From contig JAUIGV010000012.1 of NCBI GenBank assembly GCA_030432565.1, positions 116,256-180,255 of the forward strand: a stretch of DNA of 64,000 nt. Direction: 5' to 3'. The DNA is from Verrucomicrobiia bacterium (lineage in GTDB: Bacteria; Verrucomicrobiota; Verrucomicrobiia; Verrucomicrobiales; Akkermansiaceae). A model generated the notes under the pieces. The model searched no databases. It had not been told where the DNA came from and saw nothing but the letters and a program-made list of their open reading frames with translations. Below, in pieces: positions 1 through 7,790 of this stretch (position 1 is its first letter; every line of letters starts with the position of its first letter). Made by a program: the position numbers and the translations under genes.

Positions 1-2685
1 GTCGGGAGGTGTCACTTCCAGGGTCACGGCGCGCAGCCTATCGACGTGGCGGATTTGTTCGGGCCCGAGAACCTTCTCCAGCCTTGCGATGGAGCTGAGA
101 TCAACAACCTCACCGGACGGCGTGGCAACCGGGGTGGTCAGGAGCGCTTCGAAAGGCAGGTCGTTCAGAGCACTTGCCGTGATGATTTTCATATCCTTCA
201 ATTCGCCATTCTTTTCGTAATCACGGAACAAAAGAATTCCCTCACCGGCTGCTTGAACCGCCAGGCCGAGATCACTTCGAGTCATCCCCAATCCACGCAG
301 CCTTTCGTCATCCGGAACGATGCGAAGCTCTTCGAGCGGTAGCGAAAAATTCGGTGGAGCCGCCGTTAGCTTTCCGGGTCCAAAGGCCTTCATGAAGGAA
401 CCAAACAGGGCGCCGGCAGTGCTCGATACGGCATCAAGATCGCTCCCTTTGATGTCAACCTTGATCGCCGAACCGGTCGTTCCTGCGACACGGAAGAGGG
501 GCATTTGAAACGCAAAGGCAATGGTATCCGGAGCCGCGGCCCCAGCGGTCGCCTCGTTCAAAAGAGGGACGGCATCGACCACACGTTTTTTATCCTTCGA
601 GATTGCGACCTGGAACATCCGGCCTTCAAAAGAAACCAGGAAATAATGATCCAACGGAGGCGGCATCACCTCGACTGAATCACCCTGATCGTTGACTACG
701 GAAATCCTGGTTCGTTCATCTTGGTTCGGATCCCGGTCACCACCGCGCAAAACCCGCTCAACCTGAAACTTATCTTCAGTGGCTTCCCAGGCCGGAGCAA
801 CAATCTCCTCCATCCGCTCGCCGGTGTCCGAAAGCGCGTCGAGATTGTAGGTCGGAGCCGGAAACATGAGGCCAAAGATCACGTTTCGATTTCCCCTTGG
901 CAGGTAATCAAGCGGCGGCAGAAGGATCTTCACCCCGAATCCGGTGACCAAAACAAAGATCACCACGACGGTTACGCGGCGCCAACCGGAGTCAATGATC
1001 CATGCCACGGTCCCGCCGACAATCCGGGGCAAATTCAGAAACAGCCACCCAAGAGGCTTGAAAGGCGTGCCAAGAATCTTGAAGAACCTGTTCCCAAAAA
1101 TCCGGTCGAAGTCGCTGGTGCCATCCTTTTTTGGCGGATGAAGGAGACGGGCCGCAGCAGTGGGAATCAAGGTGAGGGAAACCACCATCGAGAGTCCGAC
1201 CGATACCATGATCGCGAGCGCAATATCGCGGAAAAGTTGGCCCGCTGTTTCCTGGATCAAGAGAATGGGCGCAAAGACGATCAATGTCGTCATGGTCGAA
1301 GCAACGACTGCACCGGCAACCTCTTTTGCGCCATCGTAAGCGGCTTGTTTGGGGCTCTTCCCGAACTCGAGGTGTCGGTAAATGTTCTCAATCACAACGA
1401 TGGCATTGTCGACAACCATTCCCACTGCGAAGGCCAAACCTGCCAGTGAAATGATATTGATCGAACGTCCCAGGGCCACCAGGACGACCAGCGAAGCAAT
1501 CACCGAGACCGGAATGGCTAGCGCAATGATCCCGACAGTTCGGAGCGACCGCAAAAAGAAGAGAAGAGTCAGGGTTGCCAAAACACCGCCGACAAGAATG
1601 TTGGAGCGGACCAAGTCGATTGCATCTTCCACATAGGTCGTGGAGTCATAGGTCTGAACAAGCTCCAGGGTTCCGTTCATCCCGAGATCGCGAGCTTCCT
1701 GTTCAAGCAGTCCGCCGGGTGCGTTCAAGGCACGAACTTCCTGCCGGAGCGATTCCATACTCTCGAGAAGGTTCGCCCCGCGTTCAAGCTGGAAGTTGAA
1801 GAAGGGCATCTGGATTCCCCGCGCCCGGACCCAGGAGGTCGGTTCTTTAAAGGCGGGCTTCACCTCGGCAATATCGGACAAATAGACGATGCCATTTTCA
1901 TCACGGCGAATGATCATTGCTTCGATGTCCTTGGGCGTCTGAAACCGCCCGGTGGCACGCACCCGGATATCACGTTTACCATCGGCCAGTTTACCACCGG
2001 AGAAGTTGGCATTGGCTGCGTTAATGGCGCTGCGAAGAGAAGCGTATGTGATTCCGCGCTGAGCCATCGCTGCGGGGTCCACGATGATGTGGAGTTCGGA
2101 TTGCACCGAACCCCGGACACCGACCTGTGAGATACCATCAATCCGTTCGAAACGTGGTCGGATGCGACGCTCCATAAGATCATTCAGAGTCTCAGCCGGA
2201 AAGTCGGGATCGCTGGATGCCAAACCGATCCATGCGATGTAGTCGACGGAATCGATATCGACCGGCTCCACCTTCGGCTGCAGCACTCCCTCCGGGTAGC
2301 CCGGAACTTCGTCGAGCTTTTGAAGGACATCCGCCGTAGCCGCTTCAATGTCGGTTCCGGTTTCAAACTCAAGTCTCACCGATCCCTGGCCGTTGGCGGA
2401 AGTCGAGGTCAGTGAAATCAATCCGGTGACTTCACCGAGAACCTTTTCCTGCTCTTCAATGACGTCGGATTCGATCTCCTCCGCTGAAGCAGATTCCCAG
2501 TTCGTGGTAACGGAAACAACGACCGAGGAAACCTCCGGCGTCATGCGGATGGGCACCACGGTGACCGCGAGAATTCCTGCAAAAACCGCGAGCAAGGTCC
2601 CCACTGCAACTGTGATCGGCTGGGAAATTGCGGTCGCGATGATCCCGCGCCCCGGACCGGTGGCCTTGGATTCTTTAGCGTTCAC
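1..2685 (-). CDS. Efflux RND transporter permease subunit (AcrB/HAE1 type), 3' end beyond window
   Basis: This is the inner-membrane pump of a tripartite proton-driven efflux system. Read leftward from a GTG at 2685, it gives 895 codons without a stop before the edge; full RND pumps run about 1030-1100 residues, so roughly the last transmembrane helices are missing. Visible features are the first membrane helix after a short cytoplasmic N-terminus, a large periplasmic porter region, and the TM4-like segment GMVVDNAIVVIENIY, which carries the conserved proton-relay Asp of this family. The GTG overlaps the adaptor's TGA by four bases (GTGA), which indicates translational coupling. The substrate cannot be read from sequence. 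The family call is firm; the sub-family (HAE1 rather than heavy-metal HME) is inferred from the missing HME signature. Confidence 0.93.
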   Translation of the reverse strand, partial: MNAKESKATGPGRGIIATAISQPITVAVGTLLAVFAGILAVTVVPIRMTPEVSSVVVSVTTNWESASAEEIESDVIEEQEKVLGEVTGLISLTSTSANGQGSVRLEFETGTDIEAATADVLQKLDEVPGYPEGVLQPKVEPVDIDSVDYIAWIGLASSDPDFPAETLNDLMERRIRPRFERIDGISQVGVRGSVQSELHIIVDPAAMAQRGITYASLRSAINAANANFSGGKLADGKRDIRVRATGRFQTPKDIEAMIIRRDENGIVYLSDIAEVKPAFKEPTSWVRARGIQMPFFNFQLERGANLLESMESLRQEVRALNAPGGLLEQEARDLGMNGTLELVQTYDSTTYVEDAIDLVRSNILVGGVLATLTLLFFLRSLRTVGIIALAIPVSVIASLVVLVALGRSINIISLAGLAFAVGMVVDNAIVVIENIYRHLEFGKSPKQAAYDGAKEVAGAVVASTMTTLIVFAPILLIQETAGQLFRDIALAIMVSVGLSMVVSLTLIPTAAARLLHPPKKDGTSDFDRIFGNRFFKILGTPFKPLGWLFLNLPRIVGGTVAWIIDSGWRRVTVVVIFVLVTGFGVKILLPPLDYLPRGNRNVIFGLMFPAPTYNLDALSDTGERMEEIVAPAWEATEDKFQVERVLRGGDRDPNQDERTRISVVNDQGDSVEVMPPPLDHYFLVSFEGRMFQVAISKDKKRVVDAVPLLNEATAGAAAPDTIAFAFQMPLFRVAGTTGSAIKVDIKGSDLDAVSSTAGALFGSFMKAFGPGKLTAAPPNFSLPLEELRIVPDDERLRGLGMTRSDLGLAVQAAGEGILLFRDYEKNGELKDMKIITASALNDLPFEALLTTPVATPSGEVVDLSSIARLEKVLGPEQIRHVDRLRAVTLEVTPPD

Positions 2686-3902
2686 TTTTGCGTTCCTTTC
2701 GCTGGATTTTCCTCACGGGTCTGGACGTTGAGCGGCTGAAACGGGAAGAGCCTTTCGTTACCCTCGACGACAACCAGATCGCCGGCTTTGAGACCTTCGG
2801 CGGTGATGTAAGCGACTCCGTTTTCCTGAAAGAGAACCTCCACCGGAAGTCGACGTGCGAGGGGCATGGGCGACCCCTCTTTTGCCATGGGGACAAAAAT
2901 TCCGGCGCCGGTGTATCCCTGCTTGATGGCATTCACCGGAACGGTCAGACGCTCTTCGCGGCTGGTCACGGGAAGCTCGGCGGACACTGACAAACCGGGC
3001 AACAAATTACCATCGGGATTGGCCAGGGTTGCCACAACCTGAAGATTGCGGGTGGCAGCCTCGGCCTCGGGAATGACCGTAAGCGCGGTAGAGGTCACCG
3101 TGGTTCCGGTTGCTTTGATTGAGACGGGAATCTCCTGACCACGAACCGAATCCGCAAAACGCTCGGGAACCTGGAGCCAGGCTTCAATCTCTCCGGTCGA
3201 GACCAAGGTAACGACGTGGGCACCGGCTGCGACCCACTCCCCCGGCTCGACATGGCGGGCAACCACGCGACCGTCGAAAGGCGCGCGGACGACAAGATCC
3301 TCAAGTCGCACCGTGAGAAGTTCGAGCCGGGACCTGGCCGCTTTCAAGGAATCTTCGGTCGCCTTGTAAACGGAATTGTCAACGTTGTTGGTGGAGCGCG
3401 CGTCGAGAACTTCAGACTCCGATATCGCTTTTTGCGCGAAAAGTTTCTCCTTCATCGCAAGATCAATCGCACTGCGTTTCTCACGCGACTTCTTTTGGTG
3501 AACGGTAGCTGCGGCCACCGTAATCTGGGCCTTGGCCTCGGCGATTTGTGCTTCGAGCCGGCGGCCATCGAGCTTCGCGATGATCTCATCCTTCTTCACA
3601 ACATCGCCTTCATCCACCTCAATGCTGACAATGGCTCCGGACTCGCGAGCTGCGATATCAGACCGGGATTTGGCGCGCAAGGTTCCCACGATGGTTTGGG
3701 TTTGAGCTGAGAGTCGGCTCTCGACCGTGCCCATGATTACCGTCGCCGGGGGCATCCCTTGCGGTGCACCGCCGCCGTCTTTTTCTTCCGGCTTGGCTTG
3801 GGACAGGGCGATGATACCCCAGCCGGCAGCACCCAGGACCACGAGGGCGAGGACGACTCCGACAACAGGAGGAATGCGATGTGAGGAGGAATTGGATGGC
3901 AT
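2682..3902 (-). CDS. Efflux RND transporter periplasmic adaptor subunit (HlyD/MFP family)
   Basis: This 406-residue protein should bridge the RND pump to an outer-membrane channel. It starts with a membrane anchor (about residues 12-33, VVGVVLALVVLGAAGWGIIA). A biotinyl-lipoyl half-motif follows (VEVDEGDVVKKDEIIAKLDG), then an alpha-helical hairpin of about residues 115-195, then the second lipoyl half (VRAPFDGRVVARHVEPGEWV) and beta-barrel and membrane-proximal domains. The order is typical of MFP proteins. The ATG at 3902 lies 10 bases after the TetR gene, and the end overlaps the pump start by four bases, so the three genes form one leftward operon. No outer-membrane channel gene is seen here. 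Confidence 0.93.
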   Translation of the reverse strand: MPSNSSSHRIPPVVGVVLALVVLGAAGWGIIALSQAKPEEKDGGGAPQGMPPATVIMGTVESRLSAQTQTIVGTLRAKSRSDIAARESGAIVSIEVDEGDVVKKDEIIAKLDGRRLEAQIAEAKAQITVAAATVHQKKSREKRSAIDLAMKEKLFAQKAISESEVLDARSTNNVDNSVYKATEDSLKAARSRLELLTVRLEDLVVRAPFDGRVVARHVEPGEWVAAGAHVVTLVSTGEIEAWLQVPERFADSVRGQEIPVSIKATGTTVTSTALTVIPEAEAATRNLQVVATLANPDGNLLPGLSVSAELPVTSREERLTVPVNAIKQGYTGAGIFVPMAKEGSPMPLARRLPVEVLFQENGVAYITAEGLKAGDLVVVEGNERLFPFQPLNVQTREENPAKGTQK

Positions 3903-3912
3903 GTCGGTCGTT

Positions 3913-4539
3913 TTACGAATTAGTCAAAATTGAAGGTTCGGGAAGAGTGGCGCCAATGAGGCGGCCCACACTTTTAGGAAGGCGGCGGACGGGATCAATC
4001 TTGTTGGCAATTCGCGCCTGTGTGAGGGCACCTTCGACGAGGGTCAGAACATCACGCGCCACTTCCCCGGCATCATCCGGCTCCACCAAACCATCAGCGG
4101 CAGCGTCACGAAGCGCGGAAACGAGGTAACGACGGTGGCGACGCAGGATTTCCGTGACCTTGGCCGCGACATCCGGTTCGAGGGTGGAAAGCTCTGATCC
4201 CACATTAAAAAGCGGGCAGCCGTAAATCTTTCCATGTTCCTCTTTGCAAGCAATGGTCTTCTGCAGGCCGCTTTCCAACCAGTTTGCCAACCGAACCAAG
4301 GGGAGTTCGCTGGAGGAAAAAGCCTCATCAAGCCACGGCCGGGTCTGCTCCTGCCAAAAATGCTCAAACGCATCGAGAGCGAGCTTCGCCTTGTCAGGAT
4401 AGGCATGGTAAAAAGACCCCTTTTTGACACCCGCCCTTTCACAGATGGCATCAATCGTCACCCGGCCATAACTTTGTTGCCACATTAGCTCGTAGAGAGC
4501 CTGCTGAAGCTTGATCGGAGTAGGCGTGGTTTTGGGCAC
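3913..4539 (-). CDS. TetR/AcrR family transcriptional regulator
   Basis: This 208-residue protein has an N-terminal TetR helix-turn-helix: the segment GVKKGSFYHAYPDKAKL is the classic recognition-helix block. The C-terminal part, with KIYGCPLFNVGSEL, resembles the TetR_C subgroup that carries a Gly-Cys-Pro block. It begins with GTG at 4539 and is the first gene of the efflux operon. It probably represses its own operon by binding the inverted repeat just upstream (4551-4570), and is released by a pump substrate. Self-repression is inferred from the layout. Confidence 0.9.
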   Translation of the reverse strand: MPKTTPTPIKLQQALYELMWQQSYGRVTIDAICERAGVKKGSFYHAYPDKAKLALDAFEHFWQEQTRPWLDEAFSSSELPLVRLANWLESGLQKTIACKEEHGKIYGCPLFNVGSELSTLEPDVAAKVTEILRRHRRYLVSALRDAAADGLVEPDDAGEVARDVLTLVEGALTQARIANKIDPVRRLPKSVGRLIGATLPEPSILTNS

Positions 4540-4550
4540 GCCGGGAAGCT

Positions 4551-4584
4551 ATTTGACTATTTGGTCAAATCAAGTGACTATTTT
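4551..4584. promoter_or_regulatory. Candidate TetR operator between divergent genes
   Basis: A perfect 7-base inverted repeat, ATTTGAC-N6-GTCAAAT, spans 4551-4570. The sequence TGACTATTT occurs at 4554 and again at 4575, giving two same-strand half-sites 21 bases apart, about two helical turns. The site lies 11 bases before the TetR start and about 70 bases before the start of the divergent membrane gene, so one dimer or two could control both. The repeat is directly visible; its use as an operator is inference. Confidence 0.6.
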
Positions 4585-4640
4585 GAAAAAAGATTCATTG
4601 TCTGGTTGAGACGGCCGCAGACTTCATCAAAAGTCAGCCT

Positions 4641-5366
4641 GTGACCGAAAGAGAGACCGACCATCGTTATCGCGAGATCGATCCCACGAAATTGATCCAT
4701 ACCGTCAGCAAGATGGCCGATCGAGTGGAGGAGCAATTTCCAGCCAGCGGATTGGCAGCTGTCGCCAACGAGGTGGCAGCTGTCGCCGAAGGAACGGTGG
4801 CGCGGGTTGCTGAAATCAAACGGCCCCGCATCGGCTTGCGCATTACGGTAGGAATCATGGTTCTGCTGGTCGTTTCAGGACCATTTTTATTTTCCTTCCT
4901 GCTCAGCTTCAGCGAAGAAGTCACCAACCTCGGAGATTTCCTCGAAGCAACAGATGCCGGGCTTCACATGTTGCTGGTTCTCGGAGGCGGCATCTTTTTT
5001 CTCGTCGGAATGGAGAACCGGATCCACCGCAACCAGGCCCTCGAAGCTCTCGCGGAATTCCGCTCGCTGGCCCACCTCGTCGATCTGCACCAGATCAACA
5101 AAGACCCCGGCCTCGACTCCGTGCTTGCTCCGCATCACGACACACGAACGGTTCGCTCGGACGAAGCCCTCGCCTCATACCTCGATTTTTCCGGCGACCT
5201 GCTCTCCATCGTGGGAAAGCTGGCAGCCTATTACGCGCAGAACCTCTCCGATCGTGTTGTGCTTGATGCGGTCAACGAAATCGAGACCCTGACCAGTAGC
5301 CTTTCGAACAAGCTCTGGCTCAAAATCCTCGTGCTGCGCGAGATGATGAGAAGCGCGGAGGACTGA
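4641..5366 (+). CDS. Hypothetical protein with two transmembrane segments
   Basis: I do not recognise a family for this 241-residue protein. It has a charged, Ala-rich N-terminal 60 residues, two hydrophobic segments (about 66-89 and 106-124), then a soluble helical C-terminal half rich in Leu and acidic residues. It starts with GTG at 4641. It is divergent from the TetR efflux operon and shares its regulatory region, so it may be co-controlled. Its stop codon directly abuts the stop of the convergent peptidase gene with no spacer. Confidence 0.75.
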   Translation: MTERETDHRYREIDPTKLIHTVSKMADRVEEQFPASGLAAVANEVAAVAEGTVARVAEIKRPRIGLRITVGIMVLLVVSGPFLFSFLLSFSEEVTNLGDFLEATDAGLHMLLVLGGGIFFLVGMENRIHRNQALEALAEFRSLAHLVDLHQINKDPGLDSVLAPHHDTRTVRSDEALASYLDFSGDLLSIVGKLAAYYAQNLSDRVVLDAVNEIETLTSSLSNKLWLKILVLREMMRSAED

Positions 5367-6824
5367 TCAATCAACGGCTTTCTGAATCCCCCGGGCACCG
5401 GGATACCATGCGGGAAGAACGCCGGCCTCCTTGTCGAAAATCGCAAGAGTCTCCGGCGAGACATGCTTCTTGTTCACAATAATCGTGTAAACATGCTCGG
5501 TGAACCATCCGTCATAGAGCGTCCATTTACCCTTCCGCCCTTTGTCATCACCCCAACTATTTTCGACGAGCCACTTGCGCGGCTTGGCTTCCTTGAGATC
5601 GACCCCCATCAAAACCATGGCGTGATTGGAAGCCCCTGCTCCAAACCGGGAGCGCTCGGCTTTGGTGAGATCCAATTCGAGATCAAAAAGGGTCTCGTAG
5701 TCGAAAAGATCCACTTCCATCACCCCGTGTTCCGTCGATTGGTCGAAGCCCATGTTCACCGCAAACCACATCGGCTCGTTGGCGAGAACCGACTTGATGG
5801 CGGTCGATTTCATCTCCTCGATTCCGATGTTGGCAAAGTTCATGTCCTTGGCCCCGGCCATGTTTCGCGCGCGGTCGAAACGGAAATGCGCTCCGATCTC
5901 CTGGCTGGGATCATTGTAGAGACAGACGAAATCATTGAGATCAAGACCGACAAACTCGCGGTAGAATGACTGCGGGGTGAAGGTTTTCCACTCGGTAAAC
6001 TCTTCAGCCACCGGGGGAAAAGCGCCCTCTTGCTTCCCGCTCTCCTTTTCATTCTTTTCGGCTTTCACCTTGTAGCGCCATTCGAATTCCTTGGGGGGCT
6101 CGCCGAGATTGATCACTAGAAAGCGATAGACATCGGCGAGACCCTTTTCCTTGAGCTTGCGGAGATCTTCCACGGAAGCGCCCTTTTTGGCAGCTGCCAG
6201 AATGCCATTGGCCTTCGCGCGCAGGAGACGATCAAGAACGAGATTCATCGTTCGCGTGTTCTCGCTGCTGTGTGTCTCCGGCATGACCGGAGAAGGTACG
6301 ACGCCGTACTTACTCACCAAACCAACCACATAATTCCACCATCCCCCATCGCCAACCATCCACTCATTAATGAGCAACCACTCGCGATCAAGCCGGTCAG
6401 CCTTGCGAAGTTCGATGACATCCTCGAGGTAGAGATTGGACTTCTCCATCTTATCCCAGAATTGAAGGTAGGACGTCGAGAATTCAAAGCTATCGAGCCC
6501 CTGCTCGTGAATTACCTTGGGGCGCATGACATTGAACCCGGCAAACATCCAGCAACGACCGGATGACTTCTGGTTGGTGATTCCTTTTGTTTTGATCTTG
6601 TGACTGAACTGTCCGTCCTCGCCCGAGATGATCCGGCGATTCAGGGCAAGCTTGTTGATCTCGTTATTGGTGACGGCATTGTGACGAACCAAATCCTCGC
6701 TTTTCATTTCATATCCCTTCCGAAGGTCGGAAAGAAATTCGGGAGTCAGGGCGCCGGTTGATTGTGCGGAAGACATAGAGATAAGAGTGCTGGCAACCGC
6801 GGATAGGGTAATGATCAACTTCAT
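5367..6824 (-). CDS. pepC: Exported C1 family cysteine peptidase, PepC/bleomycin hydrolase type
   Basis: This is a papain-fold aminopeptidase of 485 residues. The catalytic Cys is at 91 in QKSSGRCWMFAG, the His at about 401 in GASNHAMVLMG, and the Asn at about 422 in VENSWGD; these blocks and their spacing fit bleomycin hydrolase/PepC. Family members are normally cytosolic hexamers of about 440-450 residues. This one has an extra N-terminal signal peptide (hydrophobic to about residue 16, then SMSSAQS). The protein is therefore predicted to act in the periplasm or outside, which is unusual. It stands alone and ends tail to tail with the preceding gene. Confidence 0.9.
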   Translation of the reverse strand: MKLIITLSAVASTLISMSSAQSTGALTPEFLSDLRKGYEMKSEDLVRHNAVTNNEINKLALNRRIISGEDGQFSHKIKTKGITNQKSSGRCWMFAGFNVMRPKVIHEQGLDSFEFSTSYLQFWDKMEKSNLYLEDVIELRKADRLDREWLLINEWMVGDGGWWNYVVGLVSKYGVVPSPVMPETHSSENTRTMNLVLDRLLRAKANGILAAAKKGASVEDLRKLKEKGLADVYRFLVINLGEPPKEFEWRYKVKAEKNEKESGKQEGAFPPVAEEFTEWKTFTPQSFYREFVGLDLNDFVCLYNDPSQEIGAHFRFDRARNMAGAKDMNFANIGIEEMKSTAIKSVLANEPMWFAVNMGFDQSTEHGVMEVDLFDYETLFDLELDLTKAERSRFGAGASNHAMVLMGVDLKEAKPRKWLVENSWGDDKGRKGKWTLYDGWFTEHVYTIIVNKKHVSPETLAIFDKEAGVLPAWYPGARGIQKAVD

Positions 6825-6936
6825 GACAGAAGGAGAGATACCGCTGACGGCGCAAATAACAAGATGGGTTTAGAGAGACATTTGGAGGTCAATGATGAAT
6901 CATTCGAAAGCAGATTTCGATCGTTGGGACTCGTGA

Positions 6937-7620
6937 CTATTTGATCGCGAGAACCTTGACCACTTCTTCGGCAAGCTTCATGGAACCCTCCCGGGTATAG
7001 TGGACGTCCGCCTTCCTTTGGATTTTGGCGGCATTCTTTTTGGCAAACGAGTAGAGATCGTGAATTTCAACTTTCATTTCCTTCATCATCCTGGCGGCGA
7101 TCTCGTTGTATTCGGCGGCGTGACCAGGAACGCGACCACGCGCGCCCTCGGGCACGGGAGTGGTATTGCGCCAGATCAAGCGGGCTCCGGTCTTCCTGAG
7201 GCGCTTCACCAATTCACGCAGATTTTTTTCGTAGGCCTCAGGCCCGACCTGTTGCTTGCTGGTTCCGGCCTTGGGGTCGGCAAGATTTTCACCGTTGGGC
7301 CCCATGTATTTGAGATCGTGAAGGCCCCAGTTGAAATGAATGACATCCCACTTCTTGTCTTTTCCGCCAATCGCCAACCACTCGTCCAAGCCCTTGAGAC
7401 CGTGAATTGTCGCGGCACAATTGACAGGTGGACGATGGACATTGGCTTTACCTTTCAATAACTCGCGGACTTGAAGCGTGTATCCGATGGAAATCGAATC
7501 GCCAATCAAGAGCACCCGTGGAAGTCCATCGACATCTTCGATCTGTTTAAACGGTCCTTTCTTGGGGGCCGCAGCGACCAATTGGATAAGAACAAGCGAG
7601 GCTACAAGGAATCGGATCAT
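6937..7620 (-). CDS. Secreted SGNH/GDSL-family hydrolase
   Basis: This 227-residue protein has a signal peptide (residues 1-18). Block I is LLIGDSISIGY with nucleophile Ser42, a block with HFNWGLHDL follows, and a C-terminal DVHYTREG supplies Asp205 and His207 of the catalytic triad. The fold is that of an esterase or acetylhydrolase. In Verrucomicrobiota such proteins often deacetylate sugars or polysaccharides, and the nearby sulfatase and LamG protein fit that, but the substrate is not visible in the sequence. Confidence 0.88.
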   Translation of the reverse strand: MIRFLVASLVLIQLVAAAPKKGPFKQIEDVDGLPRVLLIGDSISIGYTLQVRELLKGKANVHRPPVNCAATIHGLKGLDEWLAIGGKDKKWDVIHFNWGLHDLKYMGPNGENLADPKAGTSKQQVGPEAYEKNLRELVKRLRKTGARLIWRNTTPVPEGARGRVPGHAAEYNEIAARMMKEMKVEIHDLYSFAKKNAAKIQRKADVHYTREGSMKLAEEVVKVLAIK

Positions 7621-7753
7621 GAGGCCCTGTTAGTTTATCCCGGGACGTGAGACAAGTGTGCGACGCGACCATCGCTACCCCAATTCGGGCAAGCTATTTT
7701 TGCAATCAAACCATGGACGGGTTCATTCGACCGAATGACATTGCTCCGTTCTC

Positions 7754-7782
7754 TTGACGGCTCCCTTTCAATTCAATAGCAT
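7754..7782 (+). promoter_or_regulatory. Candidate sigma-70-like promoter, near-leaderless
   Basis: A TTGACG box (7754-7759) and a TAGCAT box (7777-7782) are separated by exactly 17 bases. Transcription would begin at about 7789, next to the ATG at 7791, which implies an almost leaderless mRNA and agrees with the absence of a Shine-Dalgarno there. This is motif matching only. Confidence 0.4.
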
Positions 7783-7790
7783 GCCCGACC

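Noticed and set aside
721..1449. A 242-codon plus-strand frame
   Set aside because: It is antisense to the RND pump gene, has no domain and a basic, low-quality composition.
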